Shown here: piece after piece, positions 16,501-24,210 of the stretch
Position numbering within the stretch: the stretch's first letter is position 1
Layout of the letters: every line of letters begins with the position of its first letter
Assembly: GCA_003460745.1 (NCBI GenBank)
Contig: QTVU01000001.1
Location: 62,001 to 126,000 of the forward strand
DNA: 64,000 nt
DNA from: Firmicutes bacterium AM55-24TS
GTDB taxonomy: Bacteria > Bacillota > Clostridia > UBA1381
Direction of reading: 5' to 3'
The notes under the pieces: generated by a model
Database searches by the model: none
Seen by the model: only the letters and a program-made list of their open reading frames with translations
Told to the model about the DNA's origin: nothing
Program-made: the position numbers and the translations under genes

Positions 16501-19500
16501 TGTTCGACTTTCTTTCCGGAACGGTAAGCGTTGTATTTCCAGACAAATCCTGTTTTTCACCGCAAGCACTTACAGATAATTCATAAACTCTCTTTGTATC
16601 ATTATCATTCTTCGGAACATTAAGCGTAGCAATGTAATTACCGGTTTCGTCAACCTGTGCGATTGCAGTTGATATACCGCTTCCTTCAGATTCACCGCTT
16701 ACAAGTTTTGCACTTACGGTAATTGTTTTTTCATGGTTTAGTGCATTTGCCGCATTATCAAGATTATCACCGTTAATCCGAACCTGTACTCTGCTTTCCG
16801 AGTTTTGTTCAGGGTCTTCAAACGTTATGCTGTTCACTTGAGGTGCTGCCTGTTTTTCAACATGAACAGTATAATCCTTAGTTGTAACCTTATCCTCTGC
16901 TGTAACCGTATAAACTACATCAGATGTAAAGTCCTGCTCTGTAGCCGGCGAATATGTCGCATACATATCTTCAAGTTCAACATTCGGCAGCAATGATGTA
17001 ATATCCGCGTCAAAAGGCATTGTAATGCTTATATTTTTACCTTGTTCACCCGATATTTTTGTATCGCCTATTTGATTATTGATTGTAAAATCATTTATAC
17101 CGATAAGTCCGCGCTCTTTTCTCGGGACTCGTATAGTTGAATTAACACTTGTTTGTTCGGTATCGCCGATTTTAGCTTTTAATGTATATATTTTATCCTC
17201 TGTATCGCTTGTATTTTCAGGAATATTGATTTCTGCCGTATATATATCAACACCGTTTACAAGGTCATATGTTGCCTCGACAGGATCAAGTCCGTCATCA
17301 GAATAAATATATACCTTTCTGTTATTCTCGTTTTCCGCATTCTTTATACTGCTCAATGCACGTCCGATTATTTTTACCGTAACGGTAGAAGCCGCACTTG
17401 ATGTTGGGTTTCTAAGGCTCAGAGATGTAATCACCGGAGTTGCCTCTTTATATATCTTAATCATATAATCGGCAGTCGTTGTACCGTCTTGAGCAGTTAC
17501 CGTATATTTTGTTCTCGCATAGCCGTTTATATCAACAGTATATTGTATCGGTTTACCTTGGTCATTTGAAATTCTTCCGCCGATATATGTAAGTTTTGAA
17601 GGCGTATAATAATCTTGATACTCATGATCATATGGCATATAAACCGTGATTGTATGACTGTCTTCCGATTCATAAATTGTACTTTGACCAAGCTGACCGT
17701 CTATTTCAAAATCCGTTATACTGCACACACTTTTATCATAATCGACTATTAAGTTATTTTTAAGTTTTGTTTCTTTATTTTTAACAGCATAATATACTTC
17801 ATATACAACAGGTTTTTCTGCACTTTGGTTTTCCGGAAGAGTTATCGACGCAACATAATTGCCGTCTGAGTCTTTAATAACGTCACTTTCTAAAACAAGA
17901 GGAATATCCTCCATGCTCTTTACTCTTATTTTAACGTTGCCTATAATTGACACACCTTTAACAGTAAAGTCAACTTTACCGCCTTTATTGTCTTTTTGCG
18001 AGCTGTCATAAGTAACCGACTCTACATATACGGAATATAAAATTCCTTCTGCCATTGCACTGTCAACTTCTATTGTACCTGAATAATCATCTTCGCTATA
18101 GCCTACACTCATATTATATGAACCGTTAGGAACCATTAAGCACAATATATGGTCGTCGCCAATATAATAATCTGTATCTTCATATGTACAAATATTTTCT
18201 GTTCCCTTTGCACCATTCAATGTTGCTTTTACTTGATAAAGATTATCTCCGTTCGCATTTTTAACTGTTGATGTACTGTTTTCGGCAATATTAATATACG
18301 TCTTGCTGTCTGTAATAAATTCACCGTCACCACCGACTGCAGTTCCGGTAACAGCAGTAAGATTTGTCGGTACACCTGTTATTGTCAGCTTCGTATTCGC
18401 CTCGGTATTTACTGCATTTGCACCTATTCCGCCTTGAACATCAAGCAGATTGGCAAGTGGATTTGTTTCTGTTGATTTTATAGTAGGCTGTGGATTGTTT
18501 GAATATGAATTTTTTACAGAAATGGCATTACCCATCATTGATCTTAATGTACAGTTACCGTCTATTGTTATATCAACATTTCCCATAATATTTATCGGAG
18601 TAGCAGAATTAGACATTTTTATGTCAAGATTCTTCAATGTAACAGGCGGAAGTTTCGTTGCCGAATCAAGGTTAACTATATTTTCTGTTGATGTTCCCGT
18701 TATTACATATCCTAAATCGTTGGTTTTATATTGTACACCGCCATAGGTTACATAAAGATCAGTTACATAAACACTGCCATTTGAAACATCATAAACATCG
18801 GCTTGCTTTTCGGTATGTTCTGAATCCAAAGTAAGATTTACAGTATACGTCACTTCACTCTTATCATTACCCGTTATTTTATACGTTGCTGATGTTGTAT
18901 TATTAAATTTCATTGCATCTTTTTGAGTAAATGCACCGATAAATTCTATGTTAGGTGTAATATTTTTCAATATAATGTTATAAGGTACTTTTACAGAGAT
19001 TACTCTGTTCTCATTATCTATAACAGTATCCCCGATTTGACCCGGAATTTTAAAAGAAGAAACACTTATCTCTGTATTGTTTGTACAATTAAATGTATTC
19101 TTTGACATCGAATCAACTTTTGAATATCTGTAATATATTGTACCGTTTTTATATACACGAATCCATTGATTCCCGGTATTTGCATACAAATACAACTTAC
19201 CATTTTTGTCTGTACGTGTTTTTATTTTCTTTTCTGCACCCGTATCATTATCAGAAACAAGTGAGTATTCAACATCTTGCTCATCTGTTATTCCGTCAAC
19301 CGTTGTTTCTACCAAATACTGATTATACTTAGTTGCAGGAATTGTTCCGGAATTATTAAACGCATCAAATGATGGGTCATTATTTGGTGTTGTTCCGAGA
19401 GTTGCGTCTACACTTCCGCCATTAATTGTAATAGCGCCGTACGGAGTCTTATTTCCACCGTTACCGATGCCGTAACCTGAGCCGTTACCGACAGCTTTAA

Positions 19501-19735
19501 CATAACCGCCGTTTACAATGACATTTCCGCCTCGGCCGCTTGTTCCAGATGCACTGCCTGTACCGCCTCCGATACCTGCCGCATTACTTTCAGAATCATC
19601 ATCGGCATATGCGTAAACATTACCGCCGTTTATAAGTACGTTGATACCCGAACCGTCCTTACCGCCTCCGATACCGGCACCACCATTTCCGCCATAAGCA
19701 TATACAGTACCGCTGTTTACAGTAAATTGCTTCAT
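13565..19735 (-). CDS. SLH-anchored repeat surface protein, C-terminal part (one gene with 19771-21708)
   Basis: The frame continues the upstream fragment. One missing base near 19840 separates them; joined, the protein would have about 2,714 residues. This part starts in a Gly-rich beta-helix-like region (INGGNVYAY, GIGGG, INGGSVDAT). It then carries several units, each made of a DUF5018-like sandwich (for example FTINNQIGDTKISGEQG ... YTVHVEK) and a second Ig-like sandwich. The units are joined by a conserved TVPRR/K-x-x-R linker. A Thr/Pro linker (ATPTPTPTETP) leads to three SLH motifs in the last ~190 residues: FRPDNTITRAEVAKILTVL, CRPEDMISRAEFASIIARY and FLPDNKLTRSEAVAIINRI. SLH motifs bind pyruvylated secondary cell-wall polymer, so the protein is surface-displayed. 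Terminator at 13517. Confidence 0.9.
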   Translation of the reverse strand: MKQFTVNSGTVYAYGGNGGAGIGGGKDGSGINVLINGGNVYAYADDDSESNAAGIGGGTGSASGTSGRGGNVIVNGGYVKAVGNGSGYGIGNGGNKTPYGAITINGGSVDATLGTTPNNDPSFDAFNNSGTIPATKYNQYLVETTVDGITDEQDVEYSLVSDNDTGAEKKIKTRTDKNGKLYLYANTGNQWIRVYKNGTIYYRYSKVDSMSKNTFNCTNNTEISVSSFKIPGQIGDTVIDNENRVISVKVPYNIILKNITPNIEFIGAFTQKDAMKFNNTTSATYKITGNDKSEVTYTVNLTLDSEHTEKQADVYDVSNGSVYVTDLYVTYGGVQYKTNDLGYVITGTSTENIVNLDSATKLPPVTLKNLDIKMSNSATPINIMGNVDITIDGNCTLRSMMGNAISVKNSYSNNPQPTIKSTETNPLANLLDVQGGIGANAVNTEANTKLTITGVPTNLTAVTGTAVGGDGEFITDSKTYINIAENSTSTVKNANGDNLYQVKATLNGAKGTENICTYEDTDYYIGDDHILCLMVPNGSYNMSVGYSEDDYSGTIEVDSAMAEGILYSVYVESVTYDSSQKDNKGGKVDFTVKGVSIIGNVKIRVKSMEDIPLVLESDVIKDSDGNYVASITLPENQSAEKPVVYEVYYAVKNKETKLKNNLIVDYDKSVCSITDFEIDGQLGQSTIYESEDSHTITVYMPYDHEYQDYYTPSKLTYIGGRISNDQGKPIQYTVDINGYARTKYTVTAQDGTTTADYMIKIYKEATPVITSLSLRNPTSSAASTVTVKIIGRALSSIKNAENENNRKVYIYSDDGLDPVEATYDLVNGVDIYTAEINIPENTSDTEDKIYTLKAKIGDTEQTSVNSTIRVPRKERGLIGINDFTINNQIGDTKISGEQGKNISITMPFDADITSLLPNVELEDMYATYSPATEQDFTSDVVYTVTAEDKVTTKDYTVHVEKQAAPQVNSITFEDPEQNSESRVQVRINGDNLDNAANALNHEKTITVSAKLVSGESEGSGISTAIAQVDETGNYIATLNVPKNDNDTKRVYELSVSACGEKQDLSGNTTLTVPERKSNRKELTDFVVSENQSEISRNGNKLYLYVPYNTNLNNVIPKVSHTGVSYTPTDAQDLNSTKEYTVIAEDGTKNVYQINVLREGVAKVNNVNINQPKTFNDTDITVDITGQFIPYLRDDEVKDTMEVVAVPRGDGETQKVMLEYDGYGGHAIGKVTLPQNDTSEDKKYDFKITINGREQQIGLSGIVTVPRKESCRITGFRINNQTKDAEINDDDNTITLYMPYTTDLTALTPKVDIDGKDYTPKGTQDFTNPVQYTVTGDGGVSKTYTVTVKRSGMPTITSVSVSNAPETFKGSDVKVEMSGIFNESMKVYAVSEDGNSKIECHDVVVGDVTDGFRSASASITMPENDDTENSKNYTLVFDVDGFENVSYVPLKTVTVPRRKTRTITNFYVQNQVGSADIQDKDVYVKVQYDTDISKLTPNLRIDGDSYAPEGEQNFDNETKSLVYKVSAADDVDREYTVHISRDGKPTINEVSYTSPVTFKGGLVTVGLNGIFFEDVKVYAVPISGGAKIEGKTISFEDKSATATLNIPTNYNTESEQEYRIEFVIDGFDTNYSSETKITVPRRTTRKITEFTLPDVQEGETKIDGTDIYISSPYIYDLSSVTPQITFDADEISPSADTAQDFSNLDNPVKYTLSSAADEDVTYTVHIERVGDDPYLESLTVDGQYGETEYEDDNVKLVLKSSAKLNSVEPVLQIHGDDYSPKGAQDFTDSEKNPVVYTVKNKYGVEHKYYVTITKKRSSGGNKGSSATPTPTPTETPITTVEPTNSPKPNDGNQTPNPTEMPITKHEPYISGYEENGVVQFRPDNTITRAEVAKILTVLDGDFDVNKIYANKFSDVHDGTWYQNYINFAVEKNYISGDENSLCRPEDMISRAEFASIIARYINIEPLDGEDKFTDIARLDWCKKYINALAEKGIVTGYENDEFLPDNKLTRSEAVAIINRITDRKMTPEILEKLTCPFSDVLETHWAYNDILLAACEY

Positions 19736-19770
19736 ATCTCCGATACCGGCGCCGTTTGCAGACTTAAATG

Positions 19771-21708
19771 TTATAACACCGTCATTATCACCCGAATCTT
19801 CAACAATAAGTTTGAAGTAGCCGTTATACCTCTTACCGCCGCAAGATTTACAGATTGTGACTCAATTTTATTTGTGCCTTTCAGTCTAAGGGTCAGCTCA
19901 ACATCGTCACCTATCGTCAATGCATTGTTTATAGATGAACGAGATAAAATATTAATATTATCTAAAACAATGGTAGGATTCGCACCCTGTACCACTTCAA
20001 TTACATTACTTGTTTGACTTGTTGATTGAACTATATATATTTCCATATTCTTTGGAATATCATAGCTTGTTGTACCAACCGTAACTGTTACTATATCGTT
20101 ATTATCATTGTTTTTTGTTATTTTGATATTTCCTTTTGAAATATCAAACTGCGATTTATCATCACCCGTCAAAGAAATATCTTTTGAATTATTAAAAATA
20201 TATCCATTTAAAGTTGCTGTTACCTTAACACGAATTTTATGAGTTCCCTGCTTATAATGTGCAACTATATATCCGTCCACAACTTCTGCCAAATCACTGC
20301 TTATTGCTGTTTCATTTTCGTCAGCTGTTGTTAATGTATATGTACAATTAAGAATATGAGTAGGATAAGTACAGTCACTTGATTTTTCAAAATCAGTTGT
20401 TAATTTGATTTTTGTCTGTCCGACAATTTTATTTACAGTTATTTCATCAGGTACAGATAATTTAATTGATGAATTTGCATCTGTACATGTACAGTCTGAA
20501 CCCGAATATTCTGTCAGTGTTGTTTGGTTTTCTATATCGTCTGTACGATATATTTTACCGGCATATGTTACGGCATAGCCTGTTGTATCTTCTGTTACAT
20601 ATACATACAGCTTTGCTTCGCTGTCTGTTACTGTTTTCCATGAGCCGACAGTAACTTCTTTATTTGCCATTTCAACTGCATCCGGCATTGTCAGAACTAC
20701 TTGTTTAAGTTTATTTCCATCCTTATCTTGAACTTTGTCATAATCTGTGCTTCTGAACGTACCATCTACACTGCCGCCGTTTATGTATATATTATTTACA
20801 CCAAATTGTTCTGTTGTGGGAGTCATTCTTCCCGGTCCTATGGAATAAGTCACCGAAGCATCGGCTGTTGCTTTAATATATCCGCCATTTACGATAATCT
20901 CCGCATTAGACTGACGCTCCACACCGCCTATGGCTGTTCCGTATCGTCCTGCACTCGCATTTATGATACCGCCGTTTATTTCTATTGTACATCCGCTGAC
21001 ATTACCAGATGTTTTTATACCTCCACCTATAGCTGTACCTTTCATTCCTCCGACAGCATTAATAGTACCGCCGTTTATTATAATCTTACCATGTAATTGA
21101 TTTAGATTCGCACCGATTCCCGATGCTTGTGCAGTACCTGTTACATTAAGAATACCATCACCGTCAACAGTCAAAATCGAATAATCCGACTCTATACTAT
21201 TTGCTGCCACATTAATACCTGCCTTACCGCTTTTTTTAGCAGTAACGGTATTTGTGCCGTTTATGTGCAAATTAACAACTGCACCGGATTCAATTATAAT
21301 AGGCGAACTTGTTGCAGACGTCATCGTTACATTTTCAACCGTCAAATCCGCCTTTACACCTGTTTTTACCGTCACAATATTTGTAACATCAACAGAACCG
21401 ATATAATATGTACCGTTTGTATTAATTGTCACATCACCGTTTTGTAAATCTGAACTTAGATCTGTTCCGTCTGTCATAGGTGCAACATCATTTTTATTTA
21501 TATTTACAGTATCCGTTGAATTATCCAACGGTACGTTCGTAGCCGCTATATTTTCTTCCGTACTTTTTTCATTCGGAGATGAAGTTGCCAAAACCTCAGT
21601 CTGCTCCGAATTGATTTCTGTTTTGATTTCATCAGCCGACACCGCAAAATTCAATGTCGGTAAAAGCATTGATAAAGCCAATATTATAGAAACAGCTTTT
21701 CTTTTCAT
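19771..21708 (-). CDS. SLH-anchored repeat surface protein, N-terminal part with signal peptide
   Basis: The true start is ATG 21708 (MKRKAVSIILALSMLLPTLNF, signal peptide to about residue 27), with AGAGGA upstream; the open frame continues upstream to 21876 without a ribosome site. After an acidic Thr-rich stretch, about 250 residues form beta-helix-like repeats rich in INGG and GxxxGI. These resemble Cthe_2159-type carbohydrate-binding beta-helices (low certainty). An Ig-like region follows. The frame then derails after NKIESQSVNLAA into a stop at 19771. Adding one base in the GCGGCGG stretch (about 19838-19843) continues as GKRYNGYFKLIVEDSGDNDG and joins the downstream frame. It has its own promoter at 21766-21795. 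Confidence 0.85.
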   Translation of the reverse strand: MKRKAVSIILALSMLLPTLNFAVSADEIKTEINSEQTEVLATSSPNEKSTEENIAATNVPLDNSTDTVNINKNDVAPMTDGTDLSSDLQNGDVTINTNGTYYIGSVDVTNIVTVKTGVKADLTVENVTMTSATSSPIIIESGAVVNLHINGTNTVTAKKSGKAGINVAANSIESDYSILTVDGDGILNVTGTAQASGIGANLNQLHGKIIINGGTINAVGGMKGTAIGGGIKTSGNVSGCTIEINGGIINASAGRYGTAIGGVERQSNAEIIVNGGYIKATADASVTYSIGPGRMTPTTEQFGVNNIYINGGSVDGTFRSTDYDKVQDKDGNKLKQVVLTMPDAVEMANKEVTVGSWKTVTDSEAKLYVYVTEDTTGYAVTYAGKIYRTDDIENQTTLTEYSGSDCTCTDANSSIKLSVPDEITVNKIVGQTKIKLTTDFEKSSDCTYPTHILNCTYTLTTADENETAISSDLAEVVDGYIVAHYKQGTHKIRVKVTATLNGYIFNNSKDISLTGDDKSQFDISKGNIKITKNNDNNDIVTVTVGTTSYDIPKNMEIYIVQSTSQTSNVIEVVQGANPTIVLDNINILSRSSINNALTIGDDVELTLRLKGTNKIESQSVNLAAVRGITATSNLLLKIRVIMTVL

Positions 21709-21765
21709 TTTAATTCCTCTTTTCATATATCTTAACAATGTATAGCTATCCTTATTATATATTTT

Positions 21766-21795
21766 ATAATACCACAAAGCACTTGAAATTGTCAA
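21766..21795 (-). promoter_or_regulatory. Promoter of the SLH surface protein gene
   Basis: On the minus strand TTGACA (21795-21790), 18 bp, TATTAT (21771-21766), about 58 bp upstream of the ATG at 21708. Confidence 0.7.
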
Positions 21796-21847
21796 TATTA
21801 TACACTGAAAACGGCTGTTTTTAACACCGTTTCTCAACATTTTTAAC

Positions 21848-21895
21848 AAAAAAGAGTTATGACAAATCAACTCCAAAATTGTTTCATCATAACTC
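21848..21895 (-). terminator. Terminator after the MBG/dockerin gene
   Basis: GAGTTATGA / TCATAACTC arms (21895-21887 and 21862-21854) followed on the minus strand by T6, ten bases after the stop at 21906. The loop is long (24 nt). It separates this gene from the SLH gene. Confidence 0.75.
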
Positions 21896-21905
21896 CAATG
21901 TCAAA

Positions 21906-24029
21906 TTATAACCAAGGATAATAAGCTTCCAATCTTACAGAGAATCTGTTTCTGATTGCATTAACATCATTATTGTCAATCCTGCCATCCTTGTTTACAT
22001 CCCAAATACGCGCTTGTTTTACGCCGTTTGCATCAGCATCCTTACCAACAAGATTATTTGCATCAATACCGTTTACTGCGCCGTCACTGTTGACATCACC
22101 TATTCTTCTGTCCACAACTAACAAATATCTCTCCATAGTCGAATCATTGATTTGATATGTAACCTTATACAAGCCTTCTACTCCGGATACGGCACTGACC
22201 GTTCCTTTTATAGTATCAGATGTCAAACCGTCATTTATATTCACGCCCGGATCAACAAATTTATCAAGACCGCTTGTTATTACAGTATATTCGTTACCGT
22301 CTGCATCAATGTTATTTATAGGATTATATGTAATATCGGCACTGCAGTCCTTCGGCAAATAGTTTTCACTGAATTTGTGATTTGCCTTTAGGTAATCCAA
22401 CGCTTCTTTCTGCCATTCCGCATCATGCGTCGTATCCTTATAAATCATAGCAGCCGGTGAATTACCCAAATTAAATGTATATGTAACATTAACAGTCATT
22501 GTTGCACTGAAAGAATTGTCTAAAGTATAGTTGCTGTTTGCAAGTTCAATTACTATATCATACACACCTGCATTTATAACACTGTTAAGTTTTGTTTCTG
22601 TATCACGTTTAACGTATTTTACGGAATACAAATCCGATGCCAAAGCCTCGGTCGGTGTAACCTTTGCGGTATGTTCGTTACCGTCATAATCAACTACATT
22701 GTCTGTAACCGTAAAATTAACTGTTTTCGGCATAACCGTTATTGTTTTCGATGATGTTTCATCTGCAATATAGTTGCCGTTCGGGAAAGTAATTATTATA
22801 TCATATACACCGACATCCGTAATTTCAGTCAAGTCAGTTTCTGTACCTTGCTTACGGTATGTTATTGTATATTTACTGTCATCATACGGTGCGTCAACCG
22901 TCATATTCGGTTTGTGCGTCTTTCCGTCATATACCCAGCTTTCATCCGTTGTAAAGTGACCCGATTGCGGACTTATTGTAAGTTTATTATCATAATCATT
23001 TCCGATTGAATACACTATATCATTATCAAGTGTAATTTTTATCGTATAAACATCTGCATCGGTCGGATTTTCTACAGTTTCACCCTTTGAATTAGTGTAT
23101 GTAACTTTATATCCAATGTCTGCGGGATCAGAAGAAACAGTTGCCTTATGACTGTTTCCGTCATATGTAAACGATGTATTTGTTACCGTAAAGTTTACAT
23201 TTTCACCTATGATTTTAATTGTACATTCGTCATATATCGTTTCATAGTTAGGGTTTGTTGTATGCACCCTTGCAGTATATATACCGCTTGAAACAGGCAC
23301 ATCGGTTGTGTATTCACCGCCGTTTCTGCTATACTCAATAACATATCCTGCCGCAGGCGGTGTTACCGTTACGTCAGCTGCCGTAAGCGGGTGAGGTAAT
23401 TGGTCATATTGATATTCTTTGTCACCGCTTAATGAAATTGACGCACCTTGACGTTCAATTTGAATATGCGTATCACCCTCACGTTCCGATATGATACAAC
23501 CCGATACATAAACATCAATATAATATGTTCCGGCATCTGTTACCGACGAAAGATTATCTTTACCGTATCTTATAATCGGTACAGCGTCTGTCAGTTCGCC
23601 ACCGTTCAAATCATAACATTTAACTGTCGCTGTATAACTGTTTCCGTCATATATAATATTCTTGGGAGCAGTTACATTAATCTTGATAGATCTCGCTCTT
23701 ATATTAATCTTAAATGTAACATCTCTGTATGTACCGTCTACATTACTTATACGGATATTCATATTAGCATAATATCCGGCACTTGTCGGAGTACCCGTTA
23801 TTGAACCGTCCTCGTTGACAGTAAGACCTGTTGGTTTAAAACCCGATATAAATTCAAAACTATATCCGTCATTGTTTCCGCCGCTCATTGTTATTTGTGC
23901 TGAGTACGGCTTATATGCCTCACCCATAGGAAGCGACGTTGTATCTACGCTAAAGTCAGCCGCATGAGCACATACACCTGCCATAAGCATTGCTATCATT
24001 ATAATCAAAAATGCAGATATTTTTTTCAT
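21906..24029 (-). CDS. Secreted MBG/Ig-repeat protein with GNSP module and C-terminal dockerin
   Basis: 707 residues with a signal peptide (MKKISAFLIIMIAMLMAGVCAHA). A putative-Ig (He_PIG-like) domain covers about 25-108 (LTVNEDGSITGTPTSAG). About five MBG-type repeats follow to residue 515, each with a Y-DG core (ITYDGNSYTATVK-like, FTYDGNSHKATVS, VVDYDGNEHTAKVTP) and a GVYDI(V/I) strand. Residues about 523-640 hold a diverged copy of the pre-dockerin module (NLGNSPAAMIYKD ... FVDPG). The dockerin is GDVNSDGAVNGIDANNLVG and WDVNKDGRIDNNDVNAIRNR, two good calcium-loop motifs with an insert between. No catalytic domain, so a structural or adhesive part is likely. The ATG follows GAGGTG. Confidence 0.88.
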   Translation of the reverse strand: MKKISAFLIIMIAMLMAGVCAHAADFSVDTTSLPMGEAYKPYSAQITMSGGNNDGYSFEFISGFKPTGLTVNEDGSITGTPTSAGYYANMNIRISNVDGTYRDVTFKINIRARSIKINVTAPKNIIYDGNSYTATVKCYDLNGGELTDAVPIIRYGKDNLSSVTDAGTYYIDVYVSGCIISEREGDTHIQIERQGASISLSGDKEYQYDQLPHPLTAADVTVTPPAAGYVIEYSRNGGEYTTDVPVSSGIYTARVHTTNPNYETIYDECTIKIIGENVNFTVTNTSFTYDGNSHKATVSSDPADIGYKVTYTNSKGETVENPTDADVYTIKITLDNDIVYSIGNDYDNKLTISPQSGHFTTDESWVYDGKTHKPNMTVDAPYDDSKYTITYRKQGTETDLTEITDVGVYDIIITFPNGNYIADETSSKTITVMPKTVNFTVTDNVVDYDGNEHTAKVTPTEALASDLYSVKYVKRDTETKLNSVINAGVYDIVIELANSNYTLDNSFSATMTVNVTYTFNLGNSPAAMIYKDTTHDAEWQKEALDYLKANHKFSENYLPKDCSADITYNPINNIDADGNEYTVITSGLDKFVDPGVNINDGLTSDTIKGTVSAVSGVEGLYKVTYQINDSTMERYLLVVDRRIGDVNSDGAVNGIDANNLVGKDADANGVKQARIWDVNKDGRIDNNDVNAIRNRFSVRLEAYYPWL

Positions 24030-24080
24030 TTATTACACCTCTTTTCCGTTAAATCAATTACACAGCTTATTATTTTAATT

Positions 24081-24165
24081 GTTATTGCATTTCCGAAAGC
24101 ATTGTCCAAAGATACGGACAATGCCATTGGAAATGCAATAACACAGGGCGATAACCGCCCTGTGT
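24081..24165 (-). promoter_or_regulatory. Structured intergenic region between SLH and MBG/dockerin genes
   Basis: Nested arms GTTATTGCATTTCC / GGAAATGCAATAAC (24081-24094, 24129-24142) enclose GCATTGTCC / GGACAATGC. An adjoining hairpin ACACAGGGCG / CGCCCTGTGT lies at 24141-24165. No long T run follows, so it may be a weak terminator, an RNA-processing site or a stability element rather than a full stop. Confidence 0.6.
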
Positions 24166-24210
24166 CATTACATTGCTTTATTTATCGCATTTATTATAAT
24201 TCGATATTTA

